Positions 52,558-63,225 of a stretch of DNA of 64,000 nt are shown here, in pieces (position 1 is the stretch's first letter; the number at the start of each line of letters is the position of its first letter). A program made the translations under genes and the position numbers. This stretch comes from Leucobacter musarum subsp. musarum (lineage in GTDB: Bacteria > Actinomycetota > Actinomycetes > Actinomycetales > Microbacteriaceae), in assembly GCF_001273845.1 (NCBI RefSeq), contig NZ_JHBW01000067.1, forward strand, positions 62,001-126,000, written 5' to 3'. The notes beneath the pieces are model-generated. The model did not search any database. It was not told where the DNA came from and saw nothing but the letters and a program-made list of their open reading frames with translations.

Positions 52558-52630
52558 TGCCCCGGATAGGAATCGAACCTACGACACCTTCTTTAGGAGA
52601 GAAGTGCTCTATCCACTGAGCTACCGGGGC
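52558..52630 (-). tRNA. tRNA-Arg(CCT)
   Basis: Minus-strand cloverleaf: acceptor GCCCCGG/CCGGGGC, D-stem GCTC/GAGC, anticodon stem CTTCT/AGAAG with loop CTCCTAA (anticodon CCT, arginine), T-arm with TTCGATT, discriminator A at 52558. No encoded CCA. Confidence 0.95.
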
Positions 52631-52706
52631 GCAGTGCACGCCGTGAAACGGCCTCTGCGAGTCTAACGCAACGGCGGCTCGCACTCGCTTCCCGGCACGC
52701 GACGCA

Positions 52707-52754
52707 GATACAGCTCAGCGGGCGGAGTCGAAACCCCGCCCGCTGAGCTGTATC
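52707..52754 (-). terminator. Terminator after NlpC/P60 gene
   Basis: Perfect 19-base arms: GATACAGCTCAGCGGGCGG (52707-52725) and its complement at 52736-52754, loop of 10 bases, directly after the stop at 52762. Confidence 0.9.
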
Positions 52755-52761
52755 GAACGCT

Positions 52762-53523
52762 TTAGCCGAGTCGGATGACGATCGGAGTCGCGCTCGGCGA
52801 CGCGTACGTGTTGACGACGGTCTGGTTGCCGCCCCAACCGCCGTGCACGGCCTGGCCATTGCCAATGTAGATCGCGGTGTGGGGGGCGCCCGGCCAGATC
52901 AGAATATCGCCGGGTGCGTAGTTGCCATCGGTGACCTGGGTGCCGTAGCGCATGAAGTCGCTCACACCGTGGTCGTAGCCGCCCTGATCACGACGCGTAG
53001 TGAGGCCGATGGCTGCGAGTGAGTTCTGCACGAGGTCGGTGCAGTCCTGGTTCACGCCAACCTGCGCGAGTGCTGCAGCGACCAGCCCGGTGGCGCCTTC
53101 GCCGGCGGGAACGTCAGTGCCGGTCGAACCGTTGTTCACCGGAGTCGCGGCTCCGGTACCACCGTTGGCAGCGGAGGCTGCCTGAGCTTCAGCAGCCTTC
53201 TTCGCAGCGGCTTCCTGCTTCTTCTGCTCTTCCGCGGCCTTATCGGCAGCGATGAACTCGGCACCCTCGACCGAACCCACGGTGGAGTCCACGAGAGTGA
53301 TGTCGACGTCTGCGGCGGTCAGCGACTGCTGCAGCGAAACATCTGCATCAGGTGCGCCTTCGACGGTCGGGGTAGCTGCGTATGCAGGAATCGAGAACGT
53401 GCCGACCATGCCGAGGCTGAGCGCTGCTGCGCCGGCCATCTGGGCGATCCGCTTCGCTCGCGACGGGGTGCGCTGACCGAGTTCGCTCGGAAGCACGACG
53501 TCCGCGCTGGAGTGCTGAGTCAC
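52762..53523 (-). CDS. Secreted NlpC/P60-type peptidoglycan hydrolase
   Basis: 253 aa. Signal peptide with GAAALSLGMVGTFSIPAYAA, an acidic region, a Lys/Ala/Gln coiled linker (residues 95-125), a Gly/Ser/Thr linker, and a C-terminal NlpC/P60 domain with catalytic Cys in NQDCTDLVQNSL and His in GAPHTAIYIGNGQAVHGG. Cleaves peptide stems of peptidoglycan outside the cell. Strong terminator downstream. Confidence 0.88.
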   Translation of the reverse strand: MTQHSSADVVLPSELGQRTPSRAKRIAQMAGAAALSLGMVGTFSIPAYAATPTVEGAPDADVSLQQSLTAADVDITLVDSTVGSVEGAEFIAADKAAEEQKKQEAAAKKAAEAQAASAANGGTGAATPVNNGSTGTDVPAGEGATGLVAAALAQVGVNQDCTDLVQNSLAAIGLTTRRDQGGYDHGVSDFMRYGTQVTDGNYAPGDILIWPGAPHTAIYIGNGQAVHGGWGGNQTVVNTYASPSATPIVIRLG

Positions 53524-53718
53524 GTGGGTATCTGCCTTACTGTTGCCTACGGGTGTCTGCGTCAGGTGTGGGCCCTGGGGCCACGACTGTTCAAGGGTAA
53601 CCGAACATCACGAATATGTCACGCTCGGGTCACGAAACCTTCAACCTCCGCTAAAACCTGCGGAAATTCGGACCCGCCGGTCGGCGCCGATAGTTCGACG
53701 CCGAGCGATCTCGCGCGA

Positions 53719-55173
<1,455 letters not shown>

Positions 55174-55184
55174 CTACGGGGTCT

Positions 55185-55877
55185 CTACAGCGAGACGAAA
55201 ATGTGGGCGGCGACCTCGGTTGGCAGGTCGATCGCCTCACTCGAACCTTCAACCTCGATGTGGACGACGTCCGCAGTACGAGTGAAGGAAGCTTTGTTGC
55301 CGGGCAGCACACCGGCACCCGCGAGCTGCTCCAGCAGCTCGGGGTCGGTCTGCAGGGGCTCGGCGAGCCGCTTGATGCGCGCAGTGGTGGGCTGGTCGGG
55401 GTCGATGAGCACGTCATTCAGCCCGGTGACTCCGGTCTGGAACGATCCGGCGCGCACCGCGCCGAGCTCTTCGAGACCCGGAATCGGGTTACCGTATGGC
55501 GACTCCGTCGGGTTGCCGAGAATGCCGAGCAGCTTGCGTTCGACCTGCTCGCTCATCACGTGCTCCCAGCGGCAGGCCTCTTCGTGGACGTACGCCCACT
55601 CGAGCCCGATGACATCGGCAAGCAGCCGCTCCGCGAGCCGGTGCTTGCGCATTACGTGCGTCGCCTTGCTGCGGCCAGGAACCGTCAACTCGAGTCGGCG
55701 GTCATCGGTGACGACGACGAGCCCGTCGCGTTCCATGCGGCCGACGGTCTGCGACACGGTCGGACCCGAGTGGCCGAGGCGCTCCGAAATGCGCGCGCGC
55801 AGCGGAACGATGCCTTCTTCCTCAAGCTCCAGAATGGTGCGGAGGTACATCTCGGTGGTGTCGATCAGGTCCGTCAT
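55185..55877 (-). CDS. DtxR/IdeR-family metal-dependent repressor
   Basis: 230 aa from ATG 55877 (AAAGGA upstream). N-terminal winged helix (MYLRTILELEEEGIVPLRAR, SGPTVSQTVGRMERDGLVVV), dimerisation and metal-binding domain with HVMRKHRLAERLLADVIGL and CRWEHVMSEQVERKLLGIL (Cys, His, Glu ligands), and an SH3-like C-domain from about 150. Three-domain length fits DtxR/IdeR. It is the natural candidate to read the iron box at 36033-36049. Divergent from serC. Confidence 0.93.
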   Translation of the reverse strand: MTDLIDTTEMYLRTILELEEEGIVPLRARISERLGHSGPTVSQTVGRMERDGLVVVTDDRRLELTVPGRSKATHVMRKHRLAERLLADVIGLEWAYVHEEACRWEHVMSEQVERKLLGILGNPTESPYGNPIPGLEELGAVRAGSFQTGVTGLNDVLIDPDQPTTARIKRLAEPLQTDPELLEQLAGAGVLPGNKASFTRTADVVHIEVEGSSEAIDLPTEVAAHIFVSL

Positions 55878-55965
55878 CGCCGTCCTTTCGGGTCCGGCGT
55901 CCAGCTTAGGGCATCCTGACCTGGCGGCGCATGCCCGGTCCGGTGCCGTCGCTAGAATTACGCGT

Positions 55966-57084
55966 ATGGCTGACATTACGATCCCTGCTGAATTGCTGCC
56001 CGCCGACGGACGGTTCGGCTGCGGCCCGTCGAAGGTGCGTGACGAGCAGATCTCCTTCCTCGGCTCGCTGCAGCCGGGCGTGCTCGGCACGTCGCACCGC
56101 CAGGCGCCGGTGAAGAACCTGGTCGGCAGCGTGCGCTCGGGCCTCACCGAGCTCTTCCGCGCTCCCGAGGGCTACGAGATTCTGCTCGCCAACGGCGGCG
56201 CGACGACGTTCTGGGACTCGGCCGTGCACTCGCTCATCGAGCGTCGCAGCCAGCACCTCACGTTCGGCGAGTTCGGTGCGAAATTTGCGAAGGCGGCGGC
56301 TGCTGCGCCGTTCCTGGAACAGCCCGACGTGCGCTCCGCTGATGCGGGCTCGCGGTCGGAATCGTCCGTGGTCGAGGGCGTCGACGTGTACGCCTACCCC
56401 CACAACGAGACGTCAACGGGCGTCATGGCCCCGGTTCGCCGCGTCGCCGGTGATGCCGGATCGCTCACGGTCGTCGACGCGACCAGTGGTGCGGGCGGTA
56501 TCGACTTCGATGCATCCGAGGTCGACGTCTACTACTTCTCGCCGCAGAAGAACTTCGCCTCCGACGGCGGGTTGTGGTTCGCCCTGGTCTCCCCCGCCGC
56601 CATCGAGCGCATCGAACGCGTCACCGGGTCTGGTCGCTACATTCCCGAGACGCTGAACCTTGCCGGCGCCATCGAGAACTCTCGGAAGGACCAGACGCTC
56701 AACACTCCGGCGCTCGCAACCCTCGGACTCATGGACGAGCAGGTGCGCTGGATGAACGCGCAGGGCGGTCTCTCCTGGGCTGCGGCCCGCACTGCCGAGT
56801 CCTCCGCCGTGCTCTACGACTGGGCAGAGCGCACTTCGGTCGCCACCCCGTTCGTCACGAACCCCGATCATCGGTCGCAGGTCGTCGTCACGATCGACTT
56901 CGACGAGTCGGTCGACGCGGCAGCGATTTCTTCGGCGCTGCGCGCCAATGGCATCGTCGACACCGAGCCATACCGCAAGCTGGGTCGCAATCAGTTGCGC
57001 GTCGCGACATTCACCGCCATCGATCCCGATGATGTGCGAGCGCTGACTGCTTCGATCGATTACGTGCTCGAGCGTCTGAGCTAG
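55966..57084 (+). CDS. serC: Phosphoserine aminotransferase
   Basis: 372 aa from ATG 55966, 7 bases after TAGAAT (leaderless). Actinobacterial SerC type: RFGCGPSKVRDEQI, GTSHRQAPVKNLVG, NGGATTFWDSAVHSL, PLP-lysine segment VDVYYFSPQKNFASDGGLW. Makes 3-phosphoserine from 3-phosphohydroxypyruvate and glutamate. The glutamate donor is produced by gdhA nearby. Confidence 0.95.
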   Translation: MADITIPAELLPADGRFGCGPSKVRDEQISFLGSLQPGVLGTSHRQAPVKNLVGSVRSGLTELFRAPEGYEILLANGGATTFWDSAVHSLIERRSQHLTFGEFGAKFAKAAAAAPFLEQPDVRSADAGSRSESSVVEGVDVYAYPHNETSTGVMAPVRRVAGDAGSLTVVDATSGAGGIDFDASEVDVYYFSPQKNFASDGGLWFALVSPAAIERIERVTGSGRYIPETLNLAGAIENSRKDQTLNTPALATLGLMDEQVRWMNAQGGLSWAAARTAESSAVLYDWAERTSVATPFVTNPDHRSQVVVTIDFDESVDAAAISSALRANGIVDTEPYRKLGRNQLRVATFTAIDPDDVRALTASIDYVLERLS

Positions 57085-57099
57085 CCGACCGCAACGCAC

Positions 57100-57157
57100 C
57101 GACGACGGGCCGGGTGAACGGGGTTCTCAGAACCACCGTTCACCCGGCCCGTCGTCG
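57100..57157. terminator. Bidirectional terminator between serC and sortase
   Basis: Perfect 22-base arms (57100-57121 and 57136-57157), loop of 14 bases, between convergent genes. Confidence 0.93.
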
Positions 57158-57176
57158 TTGAGCCGCCGAGCCCGGC

Positions 57177-58235
57177 TTACAAGGGGGGTGTTCCAGGCTC
57201 GGCGGGGCGCGGGTGTCCATCGCTGCGGGGTAAGGGGTATGCAGACGATGGAGCACCCGCTGGGGGCGGAGCAGCCGACAGAGGAAGGCCGTCAGCCGCT
57301 CCGGTCTGGGTTCGGGGGCCCGACTGGACCTCCGAGGTATGAATGCCCGAGCGGTATACGTAGGCGCCGAGCAGTATGATCGTCGCCGCGAGCCCGACAG
57401 CCCACCACGGGAACCCCGGCTGATCGGATGCTGATCCGGCACGATCGAGATCGGCCTGCGGAGTCGGCGTCACTCGCTCTGCGGTCACGAGGATGCGATG
57501 GGTGTTGATGCCCAGCGGGGTGCACGTCACCAGGGTGACGAGATCCTTGCCGTATTCAGGAAAGAGTGATGCCGTGTCTTCGGGTTCGACGACCTCCGTG
57601 GTCGTCACCCGGTACGTGAGTACCTGTCCGAAGACCTCGATCGTGAAGGTGTCGCCGACCGCGAGACGATCGAGGTGCGTGAACAGCTCGGACGACGCCA
57701 GCCCGCGGTGCGCGGTCAGCACGGAGTGCTGCGACTCGCCACCGATCGGGAGTGACGTGCCCTCCAGATGCCCCACGCCCTTCGCGAGCGTCGCGTCGTC
57801 GGTGCCGTGGTAGATCGGCAGGTCGACATTGATCTTCGGAATGCGCAGGCGCCCCATGGCTCCGTCGGCGTCGGCGCGCAGCAAATCGGCGTAATCGCCG
57901 TTGCCGCTCGCGACGCCGGTGCCCTGTGGCACCCGCGCGTTCTCCGCGAGCAGAGCCCCACCGACGAGGTCGTCGTTGTAGGCCTGTGCTCGCGCAAGCT
58001 CGTTGGAGAGCTGCGTCGGGGTCTCCTGCTGCTCTGCACCGCCGACCGAGGCGATGACGCGAGCCTGCTCCAGCTGAGACAACCAATTGGCCACGCTCGG
58101 GTACATGAAGATCAGCACGCCGATGAGTGCCAGCACCGAGATCACCATCGCGAGGCGAGGGAACCGCCAGGTGCGTCGAACCGATGCGTGTGCGTGGCGC
58201 GGTGCGCTCGGACGCGGTGCGGTCGTGATGCTCAT
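57177..58235 (-). CDS. Class C (pilus-type) sortase
   Basis: 352 aa. N-terminal membrane helix (RLAMVISVLALIGVLIFMYP), catalytic domain with PKINVDLPIYHGTDDATLAK (lid-adjacent region), His in SVLTAHRGLASS, Cys in TLVTCTPLGINTHR and Arg in the same stretch, then a second membrane helix (WWAVGLAATIILLGAYVY) and a Pro-rich cytoplasmic tail. Two helices and the lid region mark class C, which polymerises pilins. Last gene of the pilus operon, behind a hairpin. Confidence 0.93.
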   Translation of the reverse strand: MSITTAPRPSAPRHAHASVRRTWRFPRLAMVISVLALIGVLIFMYPSVANWLSQLEQARVIASVGGAEQQETPTQLSNELARAQAYNDDLVGGALLAENARVPQGTGVASGNGDYADLLRADADGAMGRLRIPKINVDLPIYHGTDDATLAKGVGHLEGTSLPIGGESQHSVLTAHRGLASSELFTHLDRLAVGDTFTIEVFGQVLTYRVTTTEVVEPEDTASLFPEYGKDLVTLVTCTPLGINTHRILVTAERVTPTPQADLDRAGSASDQPGFPWWAVGLAATIILLGAYVYRSGIHTSEVQSGPRTQTGAADGLPLSAAPPPAGAPSSAYPLPRSDGHPRPAEPGTPPL

Positions 58236-58299
58236 GGGATCCTCCCCTCTCGAGATTCGATGCGGTGCTGGGTGTGCTTCAGGAGTGATGGCCGGGATC

Positions 58300-58323
58300 G
58301 GGGGCGGCTGGTGGGCCGCCCCC
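58300..58323 (-). terminator. Hairpin between pilin and sortase genes
   Basis: GGGGGCGGC (58300-58308) pairs with GCCGCCCCC (58315-58323), 6-base loop. Lies between the pilin stop and the sortase start in the same operon, so it probably acts as a partial terminator or mRNA stabiliser that keeps pilin mRNA above sortase mRNA. Confidence 0.6.
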
Positions 58324-58343
58324 GTTCCGTGGCCGGATCGCGG

Positions 58344-59837
58344 TTAGTTCGCGGCCCGCTGCTTGCGGCGCGATGCGGCGAGCGCTGCGCCACCAGCCAT
58401 CGCCACGAGTGCGATGCCTCCGGCCATGAAGATCATGGTTCCGGTCGAGCCGGTGAGCGGCAGGTTCGGCACCGACTGCTGGGTGTTCTTGATGGTGACG
58501 GGGGTGACGGAGGTGATCGCATCGGCGGTCACAGTGATCTTGGTCCAGACCGTGCTGTCCGTAGGAAGCACGTAGCCCGCGGGCGCCTTGGTCTCCTTGA
58601 CCCAGTAGTCCTTCGAGACCGTAGCGTCGTTGCCGACCCAGAGACCGTCGATGGTGATTTCACCGGCGTCGTTCGTGGTGAGGGTGCCGACCGAGGTCAC
58701 CTTCGAGGCGTCGGTGTTCGAGGTGTGCAGCGTGAACTCCGCGCCCTTCAGGGTCTGCGCGGGGGTCTTCGCCGAGGTCTTCACGATCTTGAGCCCGCCC
58801 CAGTTGGTCTGCGGCTTGTTGGTCTCGCGGACCGAGTCGTTGGTGTTGACGAACGCCTGGTTCAGGATCTTGCCGTCGCCGAGCGAGTTGACCTTGGTGG
58901 AGTAGTCGACCGTGACCGTCTTTGTGCTGTCGAGCTTGAGCAGCCCGGCGGGGGTGAAGGTGACGATGACGTTGGCGCCGTTCGCTGCGGGCAGCGTGGT
59001 GGGGCTGAGCGTGTAGTCGGTGTCGCGCACCAGCGCCGTACCGTTCAGCTTCACGTCGACGGCGGTGAGACCGAGGCGCGAATCGAGCTGATCGGTGATG
59101 ACGAACTTGCGGTAGGTGTCGCCTGCGCCGAGGGCGGGCACTGCGGTCGAGACCGTCCACTTGACCGTGGAGCCGAGCTTCACATCGTCAGGAGCCGAAA
59201 CCGTCTTGGTTGGTACCGTCGTGTTCAGCTTGTTCTTCGGGTAGACGTTCACGTCGTAGATCCACGTGCTGTCGGTCGAACTCGGGAACGGCACTGACAC
59301 CAGGAACGGCTGCGCCGGCGAGACGACCGGGTTCGTGCCGGGGCTGGTCTCGGTGACGAGGTACAGGCCGTAGGGCAGGTTGCTCGCAGTCGCGAGTCCG
59401 CCGCCTGCGGTCGTCACCGTGGGGGTGCTGGCGGCCACAACGCTGTAACCGGCCTTTGCCGCACTGCCGGTCACGTCAGCCGGGGTGAGCGAGTTTCCGC
59501 TGACCTTCGTCTGATCCCAACCGGTCGAGGTCGTGAGATCGATCGGAGTACCGTTGAATGCCACCCGGTCGATCTTGAACGTGACGCCGTCGAGCCCGGC
59601 GCCGAGCGCGGAGATCGCTGACGGGGAGTTGATGACCTTGCCGTCGCCGGCGACGCCCGGGTCACCGGCGTGCTTGTGGATCGTGAGCGAGCCCACGGTG
59701 CCGGTGATGTTCGACGTGCTCGGGTCCGCGGCCTGGGCCGCAGAGCCGACACCAACGGTTGCGAGCAGCGCCAGAGCGGCGGCGCCGGCGATGGCGATCG
59801 CCCGGCGGGCGATCCCTTCGCGATTCTTGCGAGTCAT
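58344..59837 (-). CDS. SpaH/EbpB-type major pilin
   Basis: 497 aa from ATG 59837 (GAGGAA). Signal peptide ending AAQA, N-domain, pilin motif WIYDVNVYPKN (the Lys used by sortase, about residue 205), isopeptide-forming Ig domains, E-box YWVKETKAPAGYVL, and LPLTG sorting signal with membrane helix and RRKQR tail. Subunits are linked Lys to Thr by the neighbouring class C sortase. Confidence 0.94.
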   Translation of the reverse strand: MTRKNREGIARRAIAIAGAAALALLATVGVGSAAQAADPSTSNITGTVGSLTIHKHAGDPGVAGDGKVINSPSAISALGAGLDGVTFKIDRVAFNGTPIDLTTSTGWDQTKVSGNSLTPADVTGSAAKAGYSVVAASTPTVTTAGGGLATASNLPYGLYLVTETSPGTNPVVSPAQPFLVSVPFPSSTDSTWIYDVNVYPKNKLNTTVPTKTVSAPDDVKLGSTVKWTVSTAVPALGAGDTYRKFVITDQLDSRLGLTAVDVKLNGTALVRDTDYTLSPTTLPAANGANVIVTFTPAGLLKLDSTKTVTVDYSTKVNSLGDGKILNQAFVNTNDSVRETNKPQTNWGGLKIVKTSAKTPAQTLKGAEFTLHTSNTDASKVTSVGTLTTNDAGEITIDGLWVGNDATVSKDYWVKETKAPAGYVLPTDSTVWTKITVTADAITSVTPVTIKNTQQSVPNLPLTGSTGTMIFMAGGIALVAMAGGAALAASRRKQRAAN

Positions 59838-59906
59838 GATGATTTCCTCTCTATGGGCCGTGAGCACACGGACCCGGGTATGGGTGTTCTGAAAAGCGTG
59901 GATAGG

Positions 59907-62900
59907 TCATTGGGTGCGTGCGCGGCGGATGCCTCGCGCGACCAGGCCGGTGATCACGGCGAGCGCTGCGACGCCGAGTCCGCCGAGGGTGAATGCATCG
60001 GCGCCGAGGCCACCGGTGAGGGGAACGACGACCGCGGACTGCTGCTTGTTCGTCTGCGCGCCCTTATCGATCACGGTGCCGGCGTTGCTCGCATCAACCG
60101 TGAAGGTGAACTGCGCCCCGATGACGTACCCCGGAGGGGCTTTCGTCTCGGTCACCGTGTACGTGCCCCAGTTCAGGTTGCCGAGTGCGAAGCGGCCTGC
60201 GGCTGCGTCGGTATCGGGTCCGGTGCAGGGTGTGGCAGTGCAATCGGTGATCGCGGTGCCCGAAGCGCCCATGCCGGGGCCGGTGATCTTCCACTCGGAA
60301 CCGTTCAGCAGTGCACCGCCCGCCTGCGCGGTCTTCGACCACTTCACCGCCCCCGGCCGGTCACTGTTGGTGATCGTGCAGGTGACGTCGGCCGCGTTCG
60401 CGATCTGCACGACGCCTGCGGCAGACACCGTGAGCGCCGTCTGCCCGTTCGTGCAGGTCCAGGCGCTGGCCGTGTACCCGCCAGGGCCGGTCTCGGTCAG
60501 CGTGTAGCTGCCCGCAGTAACGGGTGCCGAGGTGACCGCAGCCTGCGTGGTCTTGCCCGAGATCGTGGTGGGGCCGGTCGCCGTGAGGGTCCAATCCGAG
60601 ACGACGCTGGTGCCGCCACGGGTGTTGTCCATCTTCTTGACCAGCGTGAGCTTCGGGGCCTTCAGTCGATTCACGTAGGTGCAGTCGACGCGGTCTCCGG
60701 GAACGACGCCCGCGATCTGCGTGGCATTGGGGCCGGTCAGTGCGGTTGTGGCCGTCGTGCCATCGAGGTGCGTCACGAGGCAGCTTCCGCTTTGGAACTC
60801 GTAGTCGCCGCCGTTCTGCTCGTTCACCGCAATGGTGGCCGACTGCGCCTTGGCGCCGAAGGTGTACGACCATGAGGCGTCGCCCGAGGTGCTGGTGGTC
60901 TGCGTGACCGCGTTCGTGCTCGCGACCAGAGTCGAACCGCTGGCGGGTGTGGCCGTTGCCCCCACCGTCCAGCCGGAGCGCGGCGTCGGGTTCTGCCCGT
61001 TCACGTCGGTCACATCCTTGTGGATCGTGACCTGGGCGACGAGAGGCGCGTTGAAGAATCGGCACTCCACCGCCTGCCCGCCGGCGGGAATCGTGATCTT
61101 GCCGGTCGTCGCGGTGCCCTGCGTGGTCTGCACACCGTCGACGAGGCAGCGGTAGCTCGAGGCGTACTGCGACAGGTCGGTGCCGCCGGCGGCGGTTTCC
61201 GTGAAGGTGAGTTCGACTCCGCGTACGGTCGGGATTGGCCCGACGCGCTGGCCCTGCAGGCCCGAGGCGGTACCGGTCGTCGTCGCCGTGCCGATGACCT
61301 GCGACCCCTGCGTCAGGGTGAGCGCGAACTGGTCGGTCGACTTCACACGCTGACCATCGATGAACTTCTCAAGCGTGATGGTGGGAGGCGACGAGCAGCT
61401 CGCGAGGTCGGTGCTACTGAGCCCTGTCGTCGCGGCCACTGCCATGTTCGACCAGCCGGGCATGTTGTACGAACGCATTTCGTTCGAAGAGCCGAGATAG
61501 CCCTTTCCTGAAGCGTCGAAGGCGACGCCGTTGACGCTATCCATGGTGGTGCGGCTCGCCGAGACCGCCGCAGAGATGGTGCCGCCATTCGCCGCGGCGA
61601 GGTTTGCTGCCGTCACACTGTAGATCGTGGTCGTGTTGTTTTCGCCGCGCACGACGAAGAGGTTGCCGGCCGCATCGAAAGCGATGTCGCCGTTCGCCGC
61701 AGATCCAGAGTTGATCGCAATCGTGCCCTTGAACGAGATGGGCGTCGACGCAGCGGGGTTGTACTCGTACAGGCGGAAGTTGCCGCCGTCGGTGAATCCG
61801 CCGAAGTAGTAGCGTCCGTTGCTGAGACTGACGGCACCGGCGACCAGGTTCGTCGACGTGTTGCCCGAGTTCGCACCGGTCGAGCTCCAGGTGCCCGTTG
61901 CCGTGTTGAACACGTACACGGTGCCGTTCTGGTCAGTACCACCGCTGGCGCTGCGCATGATCGCGTACGCCGAGGTGCCACCGCTGCTGATGCCGAGGCC
62001 ATTGAAGTTCGAGACGTTGGATGCCGGCGAGCCGAACGAGGTCACTGTGCCGTTCGGGGCGATCTGCTGCATCTGGCCACCCGCGGTAACCGCGTAGACG
62101 TATCCTGCGGTGCAGACCGGCTGCACTGCAGCGGCGGCTGCGGTAACGAGCGACTGCGCGGTTGCCCGAGCCTTGGTGCGCGGTGTCGGCGTCGTGACCG
62201 ATTTGGGCGTTGCGACGATCGCGACCTGCGTCGCCACTGCGTCGGCATTCGCCTCGGTAGCGATCTCCGTCCACGACGCCGCATCGCCGCTCTGGAACCC
62301 GGCGGCAACCTGACTCGGGCGCACGCGGAACGTCCGGTCGGCGGCGACGTCGACGACCGCACTGGCGTCGGCGTCGGAAGCGAGCTGCTTCACGAGGAAC
62401 GCACCGGGCGTCGGATCGAGATCGGCTCCGACGTAGTCGCTCTGACCGGTGTTGTCGACTACGGTGCCCTGCACCGCTGAGGCCCACTCAGCCGTGCCGT
62501 CGGCAACCACCTGGGAATCGCGTGCGCCGACCACCGTAAAGGCGGTCGGGGAGACAGCCGCCCCGGTCGCGTCGACCGCAGTCCACCGGAGGAACGGTGC
62601 CGCGAGCGGATCCGCCGCGGGCGTCTCGACCACGGGGGCCTCGGGCGCGGGCGCTTCGGTGGAAGGCGTCTCGGTGATGGGGGCCGGATCGACCGCTGTG
62701 TCGGCCGCCTCGGCAGTCTCGGGCGCGACAACATCAGTTGCTGCATCGTTGGGTGCTTCGGCGGTGGGTGCCGCGGTGGTGTCCGGAGTCGACGTCGTCG
62801 GTTCCTGAGACTGCGTGACCTGATGACCGTCGTTGGCCGCGGATTCGGCGAGCGCGGGTGACGCGCCGACCAGTGCGATTGCGCACGCTGCCAGCGTGGC

Positions 62901-62993
62901 GACGCCCGTGACGGCCCGGCGCTCCCACCGAACGAAGGCGTGCCGGGATGCCTGGCCGTGCCGTCCCCGCTTCGGGCGGTTGAGCTGCTGCAT
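59907..62993 (-). CDS. Pilus tip adhesin with beta-propeller-like domain
   Basis: 1028 aa. Signal peptide near residue 50 (GVATLAACAIALVGASPALA), a Thr/Pro/Ala-rich acidic segment (55-125), a domain with YVGADLDPTPGAF, a propeller-like region (about 295-515: GYVYAVTAGGQMQQIAPNG, GTVYVFNTATGTWSS, GNLFVVRGENNTTTIYSV, GVAFDASGKGYLGSS), SpaA/prealbumin-like domains, a last SpaA domain with YTVTETKAPPGYV, then VPLTG, a membrane helix and Arg tail. Gene order and size point to the tip adhesin. No YPK pilin motif was seen. Confidence 0.85.
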   Translation of the reverse strand: MQQLNRPKRGRHGQASRHAFVRWERRAVTGVATLAACAIALVGASPALAESAANDGHQVTQSQEPTTSTPDTTAAPTAEAPNDAATDVVAPETAEAADTAVDPAPITETPSTEAPAPEAPVVETPAADPLAAPFLRWTAVDATGAAVSPTAFTVVGARDSQVVADGTAEWASAVQGTVVDNTGQSDYVGADLDPTPGAFLVKQLASDADASAVVDVAADRTFRVRPSQVAAGFQSGDAASWTEIATEANADAVATQVAIVATPKSVTTPTPRTKARATAQSLVTAAAAAVQPVCTAGYVYAVTAGGQMQQIAPNGTVTSFGSPASNVSNFNGLGISSGGTSAYAIMRSASGGTDQNGTVYVFNTATGTWSSTGANSGNTSTNLVAGAVSLSNGRYYFGGFTDGGNFRLYEYNPAASTPISFKGTIAINSGSAANGDIAFDAAGNLFVVRGENNTTTIYSVTAANLAAANGGTISAAVSASRTTMDSVNGVAFDASGKGYLGSSNEMRSYNMPGWSNMAVAATTGLSSTDLASCSSPPTITLEKFIDGQRVKSTDQFALTLTQGSQVIGTATTTGTASGLQGQRVGPIPTVRGVELTFTETAAGGTDLSQYASSYRCLVDGVQTTQGTATTGKITIPAGGQAVECRFFNAPLVAQVTIHKDVTDVNGQNPTPRSGWTVGATATPASGSTLVASTNAVTQTTSTSGDASWSYTFGAKAQSATIAVNEQNGGDYEFQSGSCLVTHLDGTTATTALTGPNATQIAGVVPGDRVDCTYVNRLKAPKLTLVKKMDNTRGGTSVVSDWTLTATGPTTISGKTTQAAVTSAPVTAGSYTLTETGPGGYTASAWTCTNGQTALTVSAAGVVQIANAADVTCTITNSDRPGAVKWSKTAQAGGALLNGSEWKITGPGMGASGTAITDCTATPCTGPDTDAAAGRFALGNLNWGTYTVTETKAPPGYVIGAQFTFTVDASNAGTVIDKGAQTNKQQSAVVVPLTGGLGADAFTLGGLGVAALAVITGLVARGIRRARTQ

Positions 62994-63147
62994 GATGACC
63001 CCGTTTCGATTGCTTCACAGGGATGCATCACGCTTCTACCGCAACGCTGGCTACCCCTCGCGATAACGGTAGATTTTTCGCTCTTCCAGGGGATCCGTAA
63101 GAATTACGCAACTTTTCAGAGGGCGCACAAATGCCTGATCAAACACA

Positions 63148-63185
63148 AAAATCCCCTGCACCGCATGAGCGGTACAGGGGATTTT
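63148..63185 (-). terminator. Terminator after the DUF3027 gene
   Basis: 17-base arms (63148-63164 and 63169-63185) with one mismatch and a 4-base loop, ending in a T run on either strand. Insulates the pilus operon from upstream transcription. Confidence 0.88.
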
Positions 63186-63225
63186 CGTGCCTGATCGAGG
63201 CACCCAAGGGCGTGTTCACCCAGCA

